Shown here piece by piece: positions 42,186 through 53,654 of a stretch of DNA of 64,000 nucleotides. The stretch spans positions 434,001 through 498,000 of the forward strand of contig JANSLP010000001.1 in NCBI GenBank assembly GCA_029298735.1. The letters run 5' to 3'. Each line of letters starts with the position of its first letter. Within the stretch, counting starts at the first letter, position 1. The position numbers and the translations under genes were made by a program. This DNA is from Ophiostoma sp. CBS 140.51. Lineage: Eukaryota > Ascomycota > Sordariomycetes > Ophiostomatales > Ophiostomataceae. Below the pieces are notes generated by a model. That model searched no databases. It saw only the letters and a list, made by a program, of their open reading frames with translations, and was not told the origin of the DNA.

Positions 42186-45069
42186 CTAAGCTTCTTCCTC
42201 CACCTCCTTGGGAATGAGGCCCGAGATAAAGCTCTGGTACTGCTCATCTTCGTCCATGACCCGCCGCGAAGATCGCAGCTGTGGAATGGCAGATACTGAC
42301 GACCGCGTCGACTTGTTTGCCGTTGTTGATGCCGTCGCCGTCGCCTTGGTCGCCCACAGCACGCCCTGTGCCGGCTGCGGGTGGCCCACGACATAATGCT
42401 CGTCGCCGCCACCGCTGCTGCCGTCGCCATTAGCGTCGGCGTTGTCACTGTCGACGCTGTTTGAGCCCTTGTCCTTCTTGTCGACATCCATGACGTCAAG
42501 AACGCTGTTGTCGGCCTCCTCATCTACCTCCTCCCCAGTAGCCGTGATGGTGGCCCCCCGTCGCGGCAGGCGCATCGCCAGCAGCACAAACTCCGCACGC
42601 GTCATGCTGTGCATAATGTTGTCCATGTAGTGCGTCACCTCGTCGACGGGCGCCACTACCTTGGCCAAATAGTCCAACAGCTTCTGGCTGTTGGACAGGG
42701 GGGACACCTGCAGGCGCACCGTGATCGGTTGGTAGTAATCGAGGTTCGGGTCGCCGCCATACTCGGACGTGCTGCCCTTGCGGACAATCAAAAATGATGC
42801 CACCGCCTCGGGAGGGCCCTGCGGCATGGGAATGTATTCCACGATGCTGAACTTGGGGAACGAATAGCGGTCGCCCGTGCCGCCGGCAAACTCAAAGACG
42901 ACGGCCGACACGTCGAGAAGCTTGGGTGCCGGCGGTGGGCCACGGGAGCGCAATGCTTGTGAGGAGCTCTCCTTAGTCTCTTTCTGGGTTGCTTGACTCT
43001 GACCCTTCTCGGCCGCCTTGGTGGTGGCACCGCCGGCGTTGGCCGTAGCAGGTGGCGTCGACGTGTGCTCGCGCGATGCTGCAGCACCGTTTGTGGTCCC
43101 ATTGGTTTTACTTGCAACAGCGCTCCCACCCTTGGTAGCATCTGGGGCGGCGTCTGGAACTGCGGCTGCTGTCACGCGTGCTGCCGCCTCGTCCAGCTGG
43201 CGCTTCCGCTCCTGTTCGAGGTACTGGTCGAGATGCACCTTGAGCTTGTCAATCTCGGCCTTGAGGTCGGTCGCATCCGAAAACTGCGCCTGGTTGTCCG
43301 CAATGCGCCGCACCATGTCGCGCACACGCATGTCGTCCAAGCACTTCTTAACGAGCAGGACGACCAGCTGGTCACTTCCTTCAGGCGGCAAGAGATTGTG
43401 TGCTTTTTGCTTGGGGTTGCTGCGCAGCACAATATCCAAAATGATACGGACCTCCTCGGCAAAGAACCGCACTGTACGGCCGTCAACAAACAACCGATCC
43501 GCCGAGGGGCCATCAGCCTCGCCTTTGCGCTTGTTCTCTTCGGTGATTTTGTCGATGATTGACTGGAAATGCTTGAGCTCTGCCTTGGACGCCTGGCCGT
43601 TCGCCACGCGCGTCATCATGTCTCGTAGCTGCGGATCCTGTGTGGCCCGTTGGGCCAGCGTAACGATGATAGAGTCGGTTCCGGCAGGAGGGGCGGGCGC
43701 TGCTGCACCTGTTCGTGGCGTGCTAGGTGCAGGGCTTGGGCTGGGCCGCGGTGCTGTTGAAGCAGGCGCTGGTGGTGGCACAGACGGTGGCCGGCCAGTA
43801 GGCAATGATGGTGGAGGGCCCTGTGCCGGTGACATGGACGGGGGAGCTAATCTTGGCGACGGCTGCGGTTGCTGCTGCTGCGCAGGTAGTGCTTCGATGC
43901 TACGGGGCGAAGGTGTCGGTTGAGGAGGGGCCCAGGACGAGGCCACCGGCGACGGCTGTCCTGCCCTCATCTGTGCCAGGGCTGTGAGCGGTGGTGGCCG
44001 CTGCGTCACAGTCGGCGGCCGGAGGACAGAGCTGTTTGCTGACGGAGTTGATGGCTGTGATGGTGCTTGTAGTGGTGACTGTGACACGGTTCTCGACCCT
44101 GGCTCCGTCTTCGGTATGGCCGGTGGTTGAGTCTGGGCCCGTACTTGTGCTTGCGCCTGTGCTTGTGCCTGTGCTGTTGCTGATGGCGGCACAGGTGCAG
44201 GCGAAGGTGCTGGTGCCAATGCTGGTGACTGAGGTGGTAGTATGATATGTCCTTGCTGGGGTATGACTGGCACTCCCTGGGGCGTCGGTGCTAGGACAGG
44301 TTTCTGGTCGGGTGTGCCCGGCAGAGATGCTGCAACAGGCATTGGTGTTCGCGGTGCCGGGCTCTGCGAAGACTGCTTCGGCTTACGGGGCTTCCTCTGC
44401 TTTGGCTGCGGTGTTCCGGGAGCCGATGGAGGCGGCATAGTGCCCCGTGAGGGCCCGTACATGAGCACTGGTCGATTTGCCGGCAGAGCAGCTGCCGGCT
44501 TGGGGTCGCGCACACCGTACATTGTAGCCTCGAACGTGTGCGGCTCAACTGTGATGAGCACTTGGCCAAGCTTCACCATGGAGTCCTTGGCTGGGTTCTT
44601 GGGGTCGTCAGCGGCCACGCCGCGGCGTTTTGAGGGCTTGGACCAGTACTTTTCGAAGATGCCCTCGTTTATCCATTTGGTGCGCGACCGTGCAAGCGAT
44701 TCAGCGAGAACGCCACTGCAATTTAGTTAGTAAGAGATTAAATAGGCAGAGAGAGGAGGGCCGCGAGGGGGCGCACCTTTCTTGAACGCTCTGATATTCT
44801 GTCTTGGGGAGGTCTTCGGGCTGGGCTTTCTCGACGGTTGGCAGGGGCTTGCCTGGGTTGATCGAACGGGGCAGACGGGTGCGCTGGGGCGCTGGGGCGG
44901 CCGCGGCTACCTCGGGCTCGGGTTGCTGGGCCTCCTCTTCGGCCGCGTGCGTGCTCACAGAAGCTGACCGTGTCGTGCTGCCTTCAACAGGCGGCGTCGA
45001 TGTCCTACGCTTGGCGGCCTGCTCGACGCGCGCGGCCGCACGCGGCGGGATCTTCCTCTTGCGCTCCAT
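42186..45069 (-). CDS. SWC3: SWR1 chromatin-remodelling complex subunit Swc3
   Basis: Two exons: 45069-44777 and 44715-42186; the intron is 61 nt (GTGCGC donor, TTGCAG acceptor); 940 aa. Swc3 belongs to SWR1, which installs histone H2A.Z. The junction gives QESGVLAESLARSRTKWINE followed by FEKYWSKPSKRRG and PAKDSMVKLGQVLITVEPHT, the conserved N-terminal SWR1-complex protein 3 domain (~residues 98-165). A very long Pro/Gln/Ala/Ser-rich region (~180-430) follows, then helical conserved sequence (ILRDIV-type and LPPEGSDQLVVLLVKKCLDD) and a C-terminal folded part near residues 710-830 (VVFEFAGGTGDRYSFPKFSI). The function rests on the N-terminal domain, recognised from memory; GTGCGC is a weak donor but restores the frame. 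The reading frame ends in a tandem TAG TAG. Confidence 0.8.
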
Positions 45070-46920
45070 TGTGATGGACGGAGGTGTCTGGGTGACAACT
45101 ACTCTGTTGTTGTCGTCCGTACGTCCTGTTTATTCTATCTTCTCTCGGCTGCCAACCGCTCTGTGTTGGCGCTTCTCAGAAGAGACAGGGCGACGGCGTC
45201 GATGCGATCATGTCACGACCATCGATCAGCTCGAGGCGTGTGGTCTCGTGGTATCTCGTGGTAAGGGAAGGTCTCAAGGATGGATGGTGATGGAAGGCGA
45301 AGCTTCGTATGCGTCGTATGCAATGCGGAAAAGGACAATAATGCGGCTCTGTGGGAACGGTGTCTCGTTGTGTTTCGGTTGGGAGAGATGTCGTTGATGG
45401 ATGTTGAGGCGCGGTGGACGAGGGAACGCGGAGAAACAATAAAGCGAAGGCGAGGCCAGTCAGTGGTTGGAAGAAGGCTCGCGAGAAATGCTGAGAAACA
45501 CTGGTTCCAAAAGGTCGCTGAGAAATTCGCACGCGACGAACCCTCGTTAGGGCGTTTGAGAGACGGCTTATCGTCTTTGGCGGGCGTGGGTATTGGCGAA
45601 TAGCGTAGATTAATAGCGTGAATAAGGCGTTGGACAATGTCCACAATAATTGGCGTGAGGAAGCGTGAGAGCGAGTGTGGCTCTTTTTGCCGTTTTTGCG
45701 TGGGAAGGGAGGTGAACAGGAGCCCTGCGCTAAAAAGTCAATGGCAGGCGGGAAGCGCCTGGGTAATTCCGAAACCACCAACCAGCAAGTGCAGCAAGGC
45801 GATGAGGCTGGCACCCCTGTTATGAATGCTGATGTGTGAACTGAACAGAGGAGAGTTGGAGAAGGTGAAAAAAATGAAGGATGGCAAATTATTTGAGGGA
45901 CTGAGAAAAAGGAGAAGGAAGCTCAGGAGTTGATTGAGCCGGGCAGATCAACTGGCAGGCACACCTTCATTCCTTCCTTTTGACACTGGTCTCGTTTGTC
46001 AGCTTGCTGCAGGTAGGTGCGGCTTTTGGCCAGATCGAAAATGGCAACAGCGCAACTGCAAGATGCCCGTCATTGGAAAGACGCGAGGGTGTAGGGATCA
46101 GAAAAGGCAAGAGCAACTGCTGGCAAGGGGGAGCAAAAGCACTGGCGCCCAGGGCGCGGTACCTTTTGGCGCAGCCGGGTTTAGCGGTGTGTTGTGGGGG
46201 CTGGGAATAGGACTGGCCAATAGACACAGCAGGAAACCCTTGTCTTGCTCTCCGGCCCCACCAAAATGACCCACGCTTGTTGCAGCACACATGCTGTTAG
46301 ATGCCTTTTTGTTGGCAACATGAGGGTCGTGCAAGACAACGCACAAACACCAAAGCACGGCGTCACAGATCAGTCGTAAGGCGGCTCATCAAACGAAGCT
46401 GACCTGGAGCTGTAGCATGTCGGACACCTCTAATTGCGCAGAAGCACATACGCCACAAGCCAACAGGAGCACAAATATTGGCATTCAAGTGTTGAGAAAT
46501 TATCATTTTGCGAGGCCAGCCAATTGAGAGCTTAGAAGCTTGACTTGTGCGACTTTGCGAAGAGAGCTGGCAACGCTTGTATGGGGTAGGTTGTCACAGC
46601 ATCATGAGGTTCTTTCAGATATTACATCTATATTTGTACTTCAACTTGTATGAGCAAGAGCGGTGGTGCTCGACGTCAGGTTAACGGTTGCTCTTGCCTG
46701 CACAGGTTCTTGTACTTCGCAAGTCTTGGAAAGCGGGGCCGACAGCCTCGCGCTTTTTGCGACAGCTCTCAGCTGCCTGGTGCTCTTTCTCTTTACACTT
46801 CTAGCATCGCATCGCTCTTTCCCATCACTACTGTGGTTGTGTGGCACTTGCCATTTGTGGATATTTTGTCGCATAGTGCTTGTATATATCACGATTTGTT
46901 TGGATCTTTTGGCTGCCTCG
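45070..46920. promoter_or_regulatory. Divergent SWC3/hydrolase intergenic region
   Basis: 1.85 kb. Bases 45180-45830 are leader-like (pyrimidine-rich on the minus strand, upstream of SWC3); the remainder has mixed composition. No gene supported on either strand. Confidence 0.45.
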
Positions 46921-48407
46921 ATGCGTCCCCTTTACCGCCATGCCGCCTGGGCTGTTGCGGCACCCATCCTGACCTATGCCGCCTTCATCATGTTAGGTGT
47001 CACCCCCTTTGTGCAGCGACAGTAAGTGAGGCTCACCAAGTGTATGAATCGCATTTTCGCTGCTCCAGCTAATACTTTGTCCAGCATCCTATACGCTCAC
47101 AAGCTCTACCAATGGTGGCAGAACTCTGATCTGCCCCAGAATTGGGGATTTGCTCGTGAGTTTCACCGTCCAGTCCATCTTCTGCCCCGTATACTCACAG
47201 CCTACACAGGAAACCAAGTCACGTCATTCCATCTACCGACCGAAGACGGCGAATCCATCCACGCGTGGCATGTCCTGCCACTGCCCGTATACCGCCAGCA
47301 CCAGGAAGCTCTCGAAATACAGCCAACAGGCCACTGCGGCGATGTTCAGACGTCCGAGTCGCTTCGTATCCTCAGAGAAGACCCTTCAGCCAAGTTAATT
47401 CTTTACCGTATGTGCCAAGGTCTTGTTTAAGCTCTGAATCTATTGTTGAGCTACCTACTAACTTTCGTAACAGTTCACGGAGTACGACTTCCCAAGCTCT
47501 CTTAACCTACCCCCCTATCCAAGAGTAGAGCTAACACCGTTCTCAGAATGCCGGCCACCTCCCGAGTGTCGTCCGTGCTCCGTCCTTCCACATGTACACG
47601 GCCACCAGCAACTACCACGTCCTTGCCATTGACTACCGCGGCTTCGGCACCTCCACTGGAAGTCCTACCGAAGACGGCCTCATCTTGGATGCTTATGCGG
47701 CTCTCAACTTTGCCATGGTCAAGGCAGGACTCTCTCCGGACCGCATCATCATTCTAGGTCACAGCCTGGGCTCGGCTGTAGCGGCCGGTGCCGCCGAACG
47801 TTATGCACGTGTCCACGGCATCGATTTTGCTGGCCTCATCATGGTTGCCGGCTTCAGCAACCTCTCGGACATGCTCTCGGGCTACGCGATTGGCGGTCTC
47901 GTACCCATCCTCAAACCACTGCGGTCCTACCCGCGTGTGTTGCGGCTCATTCTCGGCTGCCTCGTGGACCATTGGGAGTCGGCCAAGCGTCTCAGCAACA
48001 TGGTGAACATTGTGCACCGCAACAACATGGAGGACGACAGAGACAAAAACAAGACGAAAGGAAAGAAGGGCAACCAGCGCCGGCACCTCCGGGTCAGCTT
48101 AATCCATGCGGCCGACGACAATGACATTCCGTGCATAGAGGACGACCGGATGTTTGCGACTGCCATTGCTCCACTGATCCCCACCAAGGACGGCCTGGAA
48201 CCGACACCAGATGAAATTTTTGCACTCAAAGAGCAGCGGACCAAGCACCTCGGCAAAGGCGCATTCGTGTCTGAGTGGCGGGAGGGTGATGTGTACATCC
48301 GGCAGGAGCGGTTCCCCCACGGAGGTCACAATAACATAGTGCTGCACCCGCCCGTCCTACTCGAGATGATGCGTATCTTTGAAGAAGCGGCCCAGCGTCG
48401 GCAGTGA
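46921..48407 (+). CDS. ABHD12-like alpha/beta hydrolase, membrane-anchored, with 8-nt microexon
   Basis: Five exons: 46921-47021, 47085-47155, 47210-47407, 47474-47481 (8 nt) and 47547-48407; introns of 54-66 nt; 412 aa. A hydrophobic helix (~residues 9-28, AWAVAAPILTYAAFIMLGVT) anchors the N-terminus. Exons 3-5 join as LILY-LHG-NAGHLPSVV, restoring the HGN oxyanion-hole motif, and then IDYRGFGTSTGSP. The catalytic triad is nucleophile S199 in GHSLGSA, acid among D316-D319 (HAADDND) and H384 or H387 in FPHGGHNN. The family includes ABHD12/ABHD13 and fungal Bem46-like lipases or lysophospholipases; the substrate is not predictable. The microexon uses AACAG before it and GTACGA after it, and without it no alternative keeps the frame. 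Confidence 0.85.
47474..47481 (+). other. 8-nt coding microexon of the ABHD12-like gene
   Basis: TTCACGGA between a GTAACAG acceptor and a GTACGA donor. With the last C of the preceding exon it encodes Leu-His-Gly, the start of the oxyanion-hole motif. Confidence 0.75.
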
Positions 48408-48645
48408 CAGCGGTATTGGGCAGTGAAAGAGACCAGCTGTAGGGTTATAATAGAATAATAGATTTGTATCATTACTTTCTTAGACGAGAATAAAAAGTCA
48501 AAATGCGAAATGAAGGATATGCTAGTAATGTAGGAACAAAAGAGAAAAATAGAAATAGTTTTGTAACACAAGTTATGACAAAGGAAAAGTACGTAGTCCA
48601 AGATTCCACCCTACTCATATCCAAACACACATCACCCCCTTGGTC

Positions 48646-49932
48646 TTAACAGTCGCCACCCCAGCCGAGTTGCCGGTTGACGTGGTTCATGGCAGTGATG
48701 CCCGCACGCACAAAGCCAAGTGCACCATCGACAGTCTGGTTACCCGTCGACTCAAAGGTCGGATCGGCACCCTCGGCCTGCCGCAGATCCTCTTGGTCGA
48801 GCGTGCCCTGCCGCTTGCCCAGGACACCCTTGGAGATGGCCCGCGCCCACAGGTTGTACCACTGGTCCTCACTCAGGCTCACATACTCCTTGCGGCCCTC
48901 GCGCGTCCGCGAAAACGGCCAGTCCACCGTCACGACCTCGTAGCGCTTGGTCGTAAAGAAGAGGTACGGCCACGTAAAGATAATCATGAGCGTCAGCACG
49001 CACAGTGCCTGCACCCACTTGATCATCCGCCAGCGGTTGAAGCGGTGCTCGTTGTAGTAGACCATGCCGACCTCTTCCGTCGGGAAGGTGACGGTCAGGT
49101 GGCCGCGGTAGTTGGTACGGCGCACCAGATTCTCCATCTGCGTGCGCACCTTTTTGTAGTCGAAACCAGTCATACGGCGTTCCAGCTGGAACGCGCGCAG
49201 CTTGGACGTATCCTCAAAGTAGCGGCGGCACCAGTCTTCCAGGGTAGGGTTTTCTTCCGGGTTGAGGGCACCGCTCTCAATGTCGTCTGGAAGCCGGGGC
49301 GGGCCCGAAGCCTCGGGCGCCTGCCGCTTGAAGATGGTGCCGCGACGCACCTTTTCGAGGTTACCCGGTGTCCGCAGCTCCCGCCACGACTTGTACGTCA
49401 CCACATCGGCAAACAGATAGGGAGTCAGCTCGACCTTGACGTCAAAGTCGACAACATCTCGCGTCTCCTTCTTGCCGTTTTCATCGACTGTCTGCGAGTG
49501 CATGCCCTTGAGCTGCACATAGGGCCGCGGCGGTGCCTTGGCCCAGGTCTTGACACACAGGGCCAGGTCACGCGCTGGGTTTTCGTCGCCGAAATAGCCA
49601 ATGTCGTAGCGCCACTTTTGGGGCTCGCCATCGTTGGTCGTCGGGTAGCGGAAACGGCGGGTGCCGGGTGCTCTGGATCTGTCGACATTGCCACCAGCGG
49701 CAGCGGCATTGTCCACATCAGCCGAATCGCCGTCTACCGAGTGGTCGTCGGCATTGCCACTGACGACATCCGTGTACAGCGGCGGCAGATCGTCGCCGTC
49801 GAGGAACAGTTCAGGCGCATCGTCGTCGGCATCGATAAAGGCGGCACTGCTACTGCCGTGGGTCGAGTGCAGCGACACAGCGTCAGGGTCGGGCCGCAGA
49901 AGCGGCGAGGAGCCCGGCTTGCCCTTGACCAT
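48646..49932 (-). CDS. Unrecognised membrane-anchored protein
   Basis: Intronless, 428 aa. I do not recognise the family. The N-terminus (1-90) is acidic and disordered. Residues ~100-300 look folded: WRYDIGYFGDENPARDLALC, VQLKGMHSQTVDENGKKETR, a FDVKVELTPYLFADVV strand segment, an EDWCRRYFEDTSKLRAFQLE helix, and HLTVTFPTEEVGMVYYNEHR. One strong membrane helix at ~304-326 (IKWVQALCVLTLMIIFTWPY) is followed by RYEVVTVDWPFSR and a ~90-residue soluble tail ending QLGWGGDC. The pattern looks like a tail-region-anchored protein, probably conserved in filamentous fungi. The gene is convergent with the ABHD12-like gene, with 238 bp between stop codons. Confidence 0.8.
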   Translation of the reverse strand: MVKGKPGSSPLLRPDPDAVSLHSTHGSSSAAFIDADDDAPELFLDGDDLPPLYTDVVSGNADDHSVDGDSADVDNAAAAGGNVDRSRAPGTRRFRYPTTNDGEPQKWRYDIGYFGDENPARDLALCVKTWAKAPPRPYVQLKGMHSQTVDENGKKETRDVVDFDVKVELTPYLFADVVTYKSWRELRTPGNLEKVRRGTIFKRQAPEASGPPRLPDDIESGALNPEENPTLEDWCRRYFEDTSKLRAFQLERRMTGFDYKKVRTQMENLVRRTNYRGHLTVTFPTEEVGMVYYNEHRFNRWRMIKWVQALCVLTLMIIFTWPYLFFTTKRYEVVTVDWPFSRTREGRKEYVSLSEDQWYNLWARAISKGVLGKRQGTLDQEDLRQAEGADPTFESTGNQTVDGALGFVRAGITAMNHVNRQLGWGGDC

Positions 49933-51580
49933 TGTGATGCTGAAGAGGTAGGTGGAAATAAAGTAAAAGGGAGGAGGAGATGTGGGTTGGGTAAAAGCAC
50001 AAGGCTGAAGATGAAAGATAGATAGCGTTCAATTAAAGATGATCGAAAGAATCAAAGCGCAAGCCACGTTCCAAAACGAGACAAAAGGCGGAGGAAAAGA
50101 AACAAAACAACAGGAGAAAGCGGGATGGACGGCGGTTTTGTAAAAGGAAAAGAGGAGAAAAAGAAAAGAAGAAAAGAGAAAAGCTGAGGCTGTCGGCCAA
50201 AGTTGCCCTTCGCCTATTTGCCAAGGACAAGGACCTTTTTTCTGCTCTTTTTGCTTGGTCTCGACTGGATCGTCGGAATCAGTGCCCGAAACAGCAGAGG
50301 AAAATCGTCTGGGCGGCGTGGTCAGCGTAGAAAAGTATGACAGGGGACGCTGTTCTGTTTGAAGTTTTCTCTTTTCGTCTTCTTTGGCTGTCTTTTGGGC
50401 GGGAATGGATACGACTTTGCGTGCAGCAAAATAGGCAACAGTGGCGGAGCACAGACCATTGGCACGCTCCACGAGAGCAAAGCAGCCTTTTCTTAGCTGT
50501 TTTTAGCTTTGTAGGGGACGCCGAGCAGCTGAGGGATAGTGGGAAAAGAACGTTTCGGCAGCGTCTGGGCCAGTCCGGGCACGTCCTGCTTTTTCTGTTC
50601 TTTGTTCGTTGACTTGCCCCTGAAGCTAAAAATACAGCAGGTGGTGAGACACCCACACGTGATACCGCGTGCCAGCAAAAAAACCATAAGATCGCCTAAA
50701 TAGGCAAGCACTGCGAAGGCCAAGGGAAGTAACAAAAAGAAGTGACAGGAACGGATGGCCAGGAACATCCCAATTGAAGGTTAATCGGAGCTCAAGACGG
50801 TTTGAAAGTAGACAAACTCATGCATGATAAGATATGCGAAGCTACATAAGAGGTTGACCGATCTGTGGTCGTCGACAGATTCATTGATGCGGCCAGTTGC
50901 GAACAGGTGATTGTAGCTTATCACTTTTTTGACAGACTCGGCAATATCTAGCTCTCCGAAGTTCCAGAGGCTGAATAGGTAATTATAATGTGTATGAATT
51001 GAGTTGCAAGTACTCTCACTTTACTCTTTGAGTCCAAGAGACAACGCTGGTCATCCTTCTTCTTGCCTGGCATCCTCTCACCATTTTGATGTACTTTCAT
51101 TCTTCTTGGCAAGTTCGAAATGATTTGGAATCAGCCCACAAAGATAGTCCCCCAAAATTTATGCATTGTCTTGTCATTGATTGTTTACTTTTCATGAGTC
51201 CTCTCTCACAAGCTAACAGCCTTAAGTGGTACACGTGACCGTGCCTTATACCCAGAATCGGCAGTGAGCTTGCCCCAATTTTCTGAAGCTGTTTTGCAGT
51301 TTGGCGGGGTAGAGCGGCCGTCGGGGGGCTGCTTTTGTGCGCCAGCATGGCAGGCGCGACCGTGCGATAAAGCCCAGATCGGCGGGTCTACTCTGCAGCG
51401 TCTCGAAAAGCTACGTCGCTTGTTTTGGCTTGTGACCAGATCGTCAACCTCGACCTCGCAAGGCAGCACAGATCTTTATTACAGCCAGACCTCGACGACT
51501 CCCTCCCGTTCCCATTCCAATCAAAGTCGACGACCGACTTACTCTCTCCTAACAACTTCTCGGCCACCCCCACCTCCACA
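49933..51580. promoter_or_regulatory. Divergent intergenic region before NMT1
   Basis: 1.65 kb. Minus-strand pyrimidine-rich leader at 49940-50480; the remainder is mixed sequence. No gene seen. Confidence 0.45.
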
Positions 51581-53323
51581 ATGGCTGACAACACAAAACC
51601 GGCCGGCTCGGACGACGTTCCTCCTTCGAATGTGAAGGGCAAGGAGGTTGCTGCCGACGCTTCCGACAGCGAGGGCGGCTCCGACGACGAGACGAATGCC
51701 CCCGAGGAGGGCGCTTCCACAACAGCAGAAGGCGGTGCCGCAGCACCAAGCAAGAAAAAGAAGAAGAACAAGAAGAAGAAGACCAAGACGGGCACCCTCG
51801 CTGATGCCGAGTCGCAACTGAAGAAGACTATTGCCAGTCTGCCGGCCAACCAGGTGGCTGAGCTGCTCAAGCTCAACCCGGCCATTTCGCAGGAGATTGC
51901 CGATAAGGCCGGTGCATCTTCTTCGTCCTCCGCAGCCACGGGCAACGAGCCGAAAATCAGTGCAGAGGCCGCCTTGGCCGCCCTTAAGAAGCTGAACCTG
52001 GCCGAGATCATGACAGGCATGGCCCCAAGCGGCAAGAATGCTAAGGACATGGCCAGTTACAAGTTCTGGCAGACGCAGCCCGTGCCCAAGTTTGGCGAGG
52101 CCGAGGCCGGCACCGGCAAGAAAAAGAGCAGCGTCGCTGAGGGCCCCATCCAGACGCTGACGGTCGACCAAGTGCCCAAGGAGCGCCCGCCCCTGGTTGA
52201 GGGTTTCGAGTGGGACACGTTGGACCTGACCGAGGACGCACAGCTCCAAGAGGTGTTTGACCTGCTGAGTGGCCATTTCGTGGAGGACGACGAGGCCATG
52301 TTCCGTTTCCGCTACTCCAAGTCGATCCTCAAATGGGCCATGATGTCGCCCGGCTGGAAGAAGGAGTGGCACATCGGCGTGCGTGCGACGCAGTCGCGCA
52401 AGCTCGTGGCCTTCATTTCGGCCATCCCGCTTGAGCTGCGCGTCCGCAAGAACGTGCTGCATTCTTCAGAAGTCAACTTCTTGGTCGTCCACAAGAAGCT
52501 GCGTTCTAAGCGCCTGGCACCCATTTTGATCAAGGAGATTACGCGGCTATGCAACGTCGAGGGTGTTTGGCAGGCGCTGTACACGGCCGGTGTGGTGTTG
52601 CCCAAGCCCGTCAGCACCTCTCGCTACTACCACCGCTCGCTCGACTGGCAGAAGCTGTACGAGGTCGGCTTCAGTCCGCTGCCGGCCAACAGCAAGCCCC
52701 AATTCCAGGTCCGTAAGTACGCGCTGCCCGAGCGCACCAAGACAAAGGGCCTGCGCGAAATGGTCGCCAGCGATATCGACGCCGTCCAGGACCTGCTGCA
52801 GCGCTACCTGCAGCGCTTCGACATGGCCATGGAGTTTACCAAGGAAGAGGTCGACCACTGGCTGCTCGACAAAAAGCTGCCGGGTGACGAGCAGGTCGTG
52901 TACACCTATGTCATTGAGGATGACAAGACCAAGAAGATTACCGACATGTTCTCCTTCTACTGCCTGGACTCGTCCGTTATCAACAACCCACGCCACAACG
53001 TGATCCGCGCTGCCTACCTCTTCTACTACGCCTCCGAGACGGGTCTGACGACACCCTTTGACAAGTCCGCCCTCAAGGCCCGCCTCAACGAGCTCATGAG
53101 CGACGCCCTCATCCTGGCCAAGAAGCACCGGTTCGACGTTATGAACGCCCTGTCCATCATGGACAATGCCCTATTCTTGGAGCAGCAAAAGTACGGCCCG
53201 GGCGACGGCCAGTTGCACTACTACCTGTTCAACTACCGCGCGGCGCCGATTACTGGTGGTGTCGACAGAAACAACCAGCTGGACGAGGATAAGCTGAGTG
53301 GCATTGGTTTCGTGATGATGTAG
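51581..53323 (+). CDS. NMT1: Glycylpeptide N-tetradecanoyltransferase (N-myristoyltransferase)
   Basis: Intronless, 580 aa from the ATG at 51581 (CACAATGGCTGAC). It transfers myristate from myristoyl-CoA to N-terminal glycines of cytosolic proteins. The N-terminal ~160 residues are a charged extension with a poly-lysine ribosome-targeting stretch (~59-70, KKKKKNKKKKTKT). The catalytic domain begins near YKFWQTQPVPKFG. Family signatures present are EVNFLVVHKKLRSKRLAPIL (myristoyl-CoA and catalytic region), ALYTAGVVLPKPVSTSRYYH and the C-terminal GIGFVMM, whose terminal carboxylate normally acts as the base; the protein ends exactly there. The N-terminal extension is longer than in yeast Nmt1. 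Confidence 0.96.
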   Translation: MADNTKPAGSDDVPPSNVKGKEVAADASDSEGGSDDETNAPEEGASTTAEGGAAAPSKKKKKNKKKKTKTGTLADAESQLKKTIASLPANQVAELLKLNPAISQEIADKAGASSSSSAATGNEPKISAEAALAALKKLNLAEIMTGMAPSGKNAKDMASYKFWQTQPVPKFGEAEAGTGKKKSSVAEGPIQTLTVDQVPKERPPLVEGFEWDTLDLTEDAQLQEVFDLLSGHFVEDDEAMFRFRYSKSILKWAMMSPGWKKEWHIGVRATQSRKLVAFISAIPLELRVRKNVLHSSEVNFLVVHKKLRSKRLAPILIKEITRLCNVEGVWQALYTAGVVLPKPVSTSRYYHRSLDWQKLYEVGFSPLPANSKPQFQVRKYALPERTKTKGLREMVASDIDAVQDLLQRYLQRFDMAMEFTKEEVDHWLLDKKLPGDEQVVYTYVIEDDKTKKITDMFSFYCLDSSVINNPRHNVIRAAYLFYYASETGLTTPFDKSALKARLNELMSDALILAKKHRFDVMNALSIMDNALFLEQQKYGPGDGQLHYYLFNYRAAPITGGVDRNNQLDEDKLSGIGFVMM

Positions 53324-53654
53324 GGGGGAAGGATTCTGCACTATTATTCTATAGCATGATTGTCCCAGCGAATTACTTTTTTGTTCAAAAGTCTTTTAGC
53401 GGAAGTAAGACAAGAGGCCCCAATATATGATCAGAGAAAGGCAAGGTTTTGCCATGGGCGGGTGTCGAAGCATTGTTTAAGAAATAAAAAATAAAAATAC
53501 CCTGAAAAAATACTAAACTGTAAAGAAAGAGAGACAACCCGTATGTGTAGCTGACATATGTGCCAGGCAAGGTCTAGAAGTAAAACGATCGTGAACGCAT
53601 TATATACTCGTAATCCTCTTTTATGCTCTATCCCCCCTCCCCTTTACCCTCCAT
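53324..53654. other. Convergent 3' region
   Basis: 331 bp between two stop codons, AT-rich; nothing else seen. Confidence 0.5.

Noticed and set aside
45176..45814. 212-codon minus-strand frame
   Set aside because: SWC3 leader-like composition, no conserved features.
48640..50025. 461-codon plus-strand open frame
   Set aside because: Antisense to the 428-aa membrane protein. The minus strand has the clean start, the membrane helix and better codon use.
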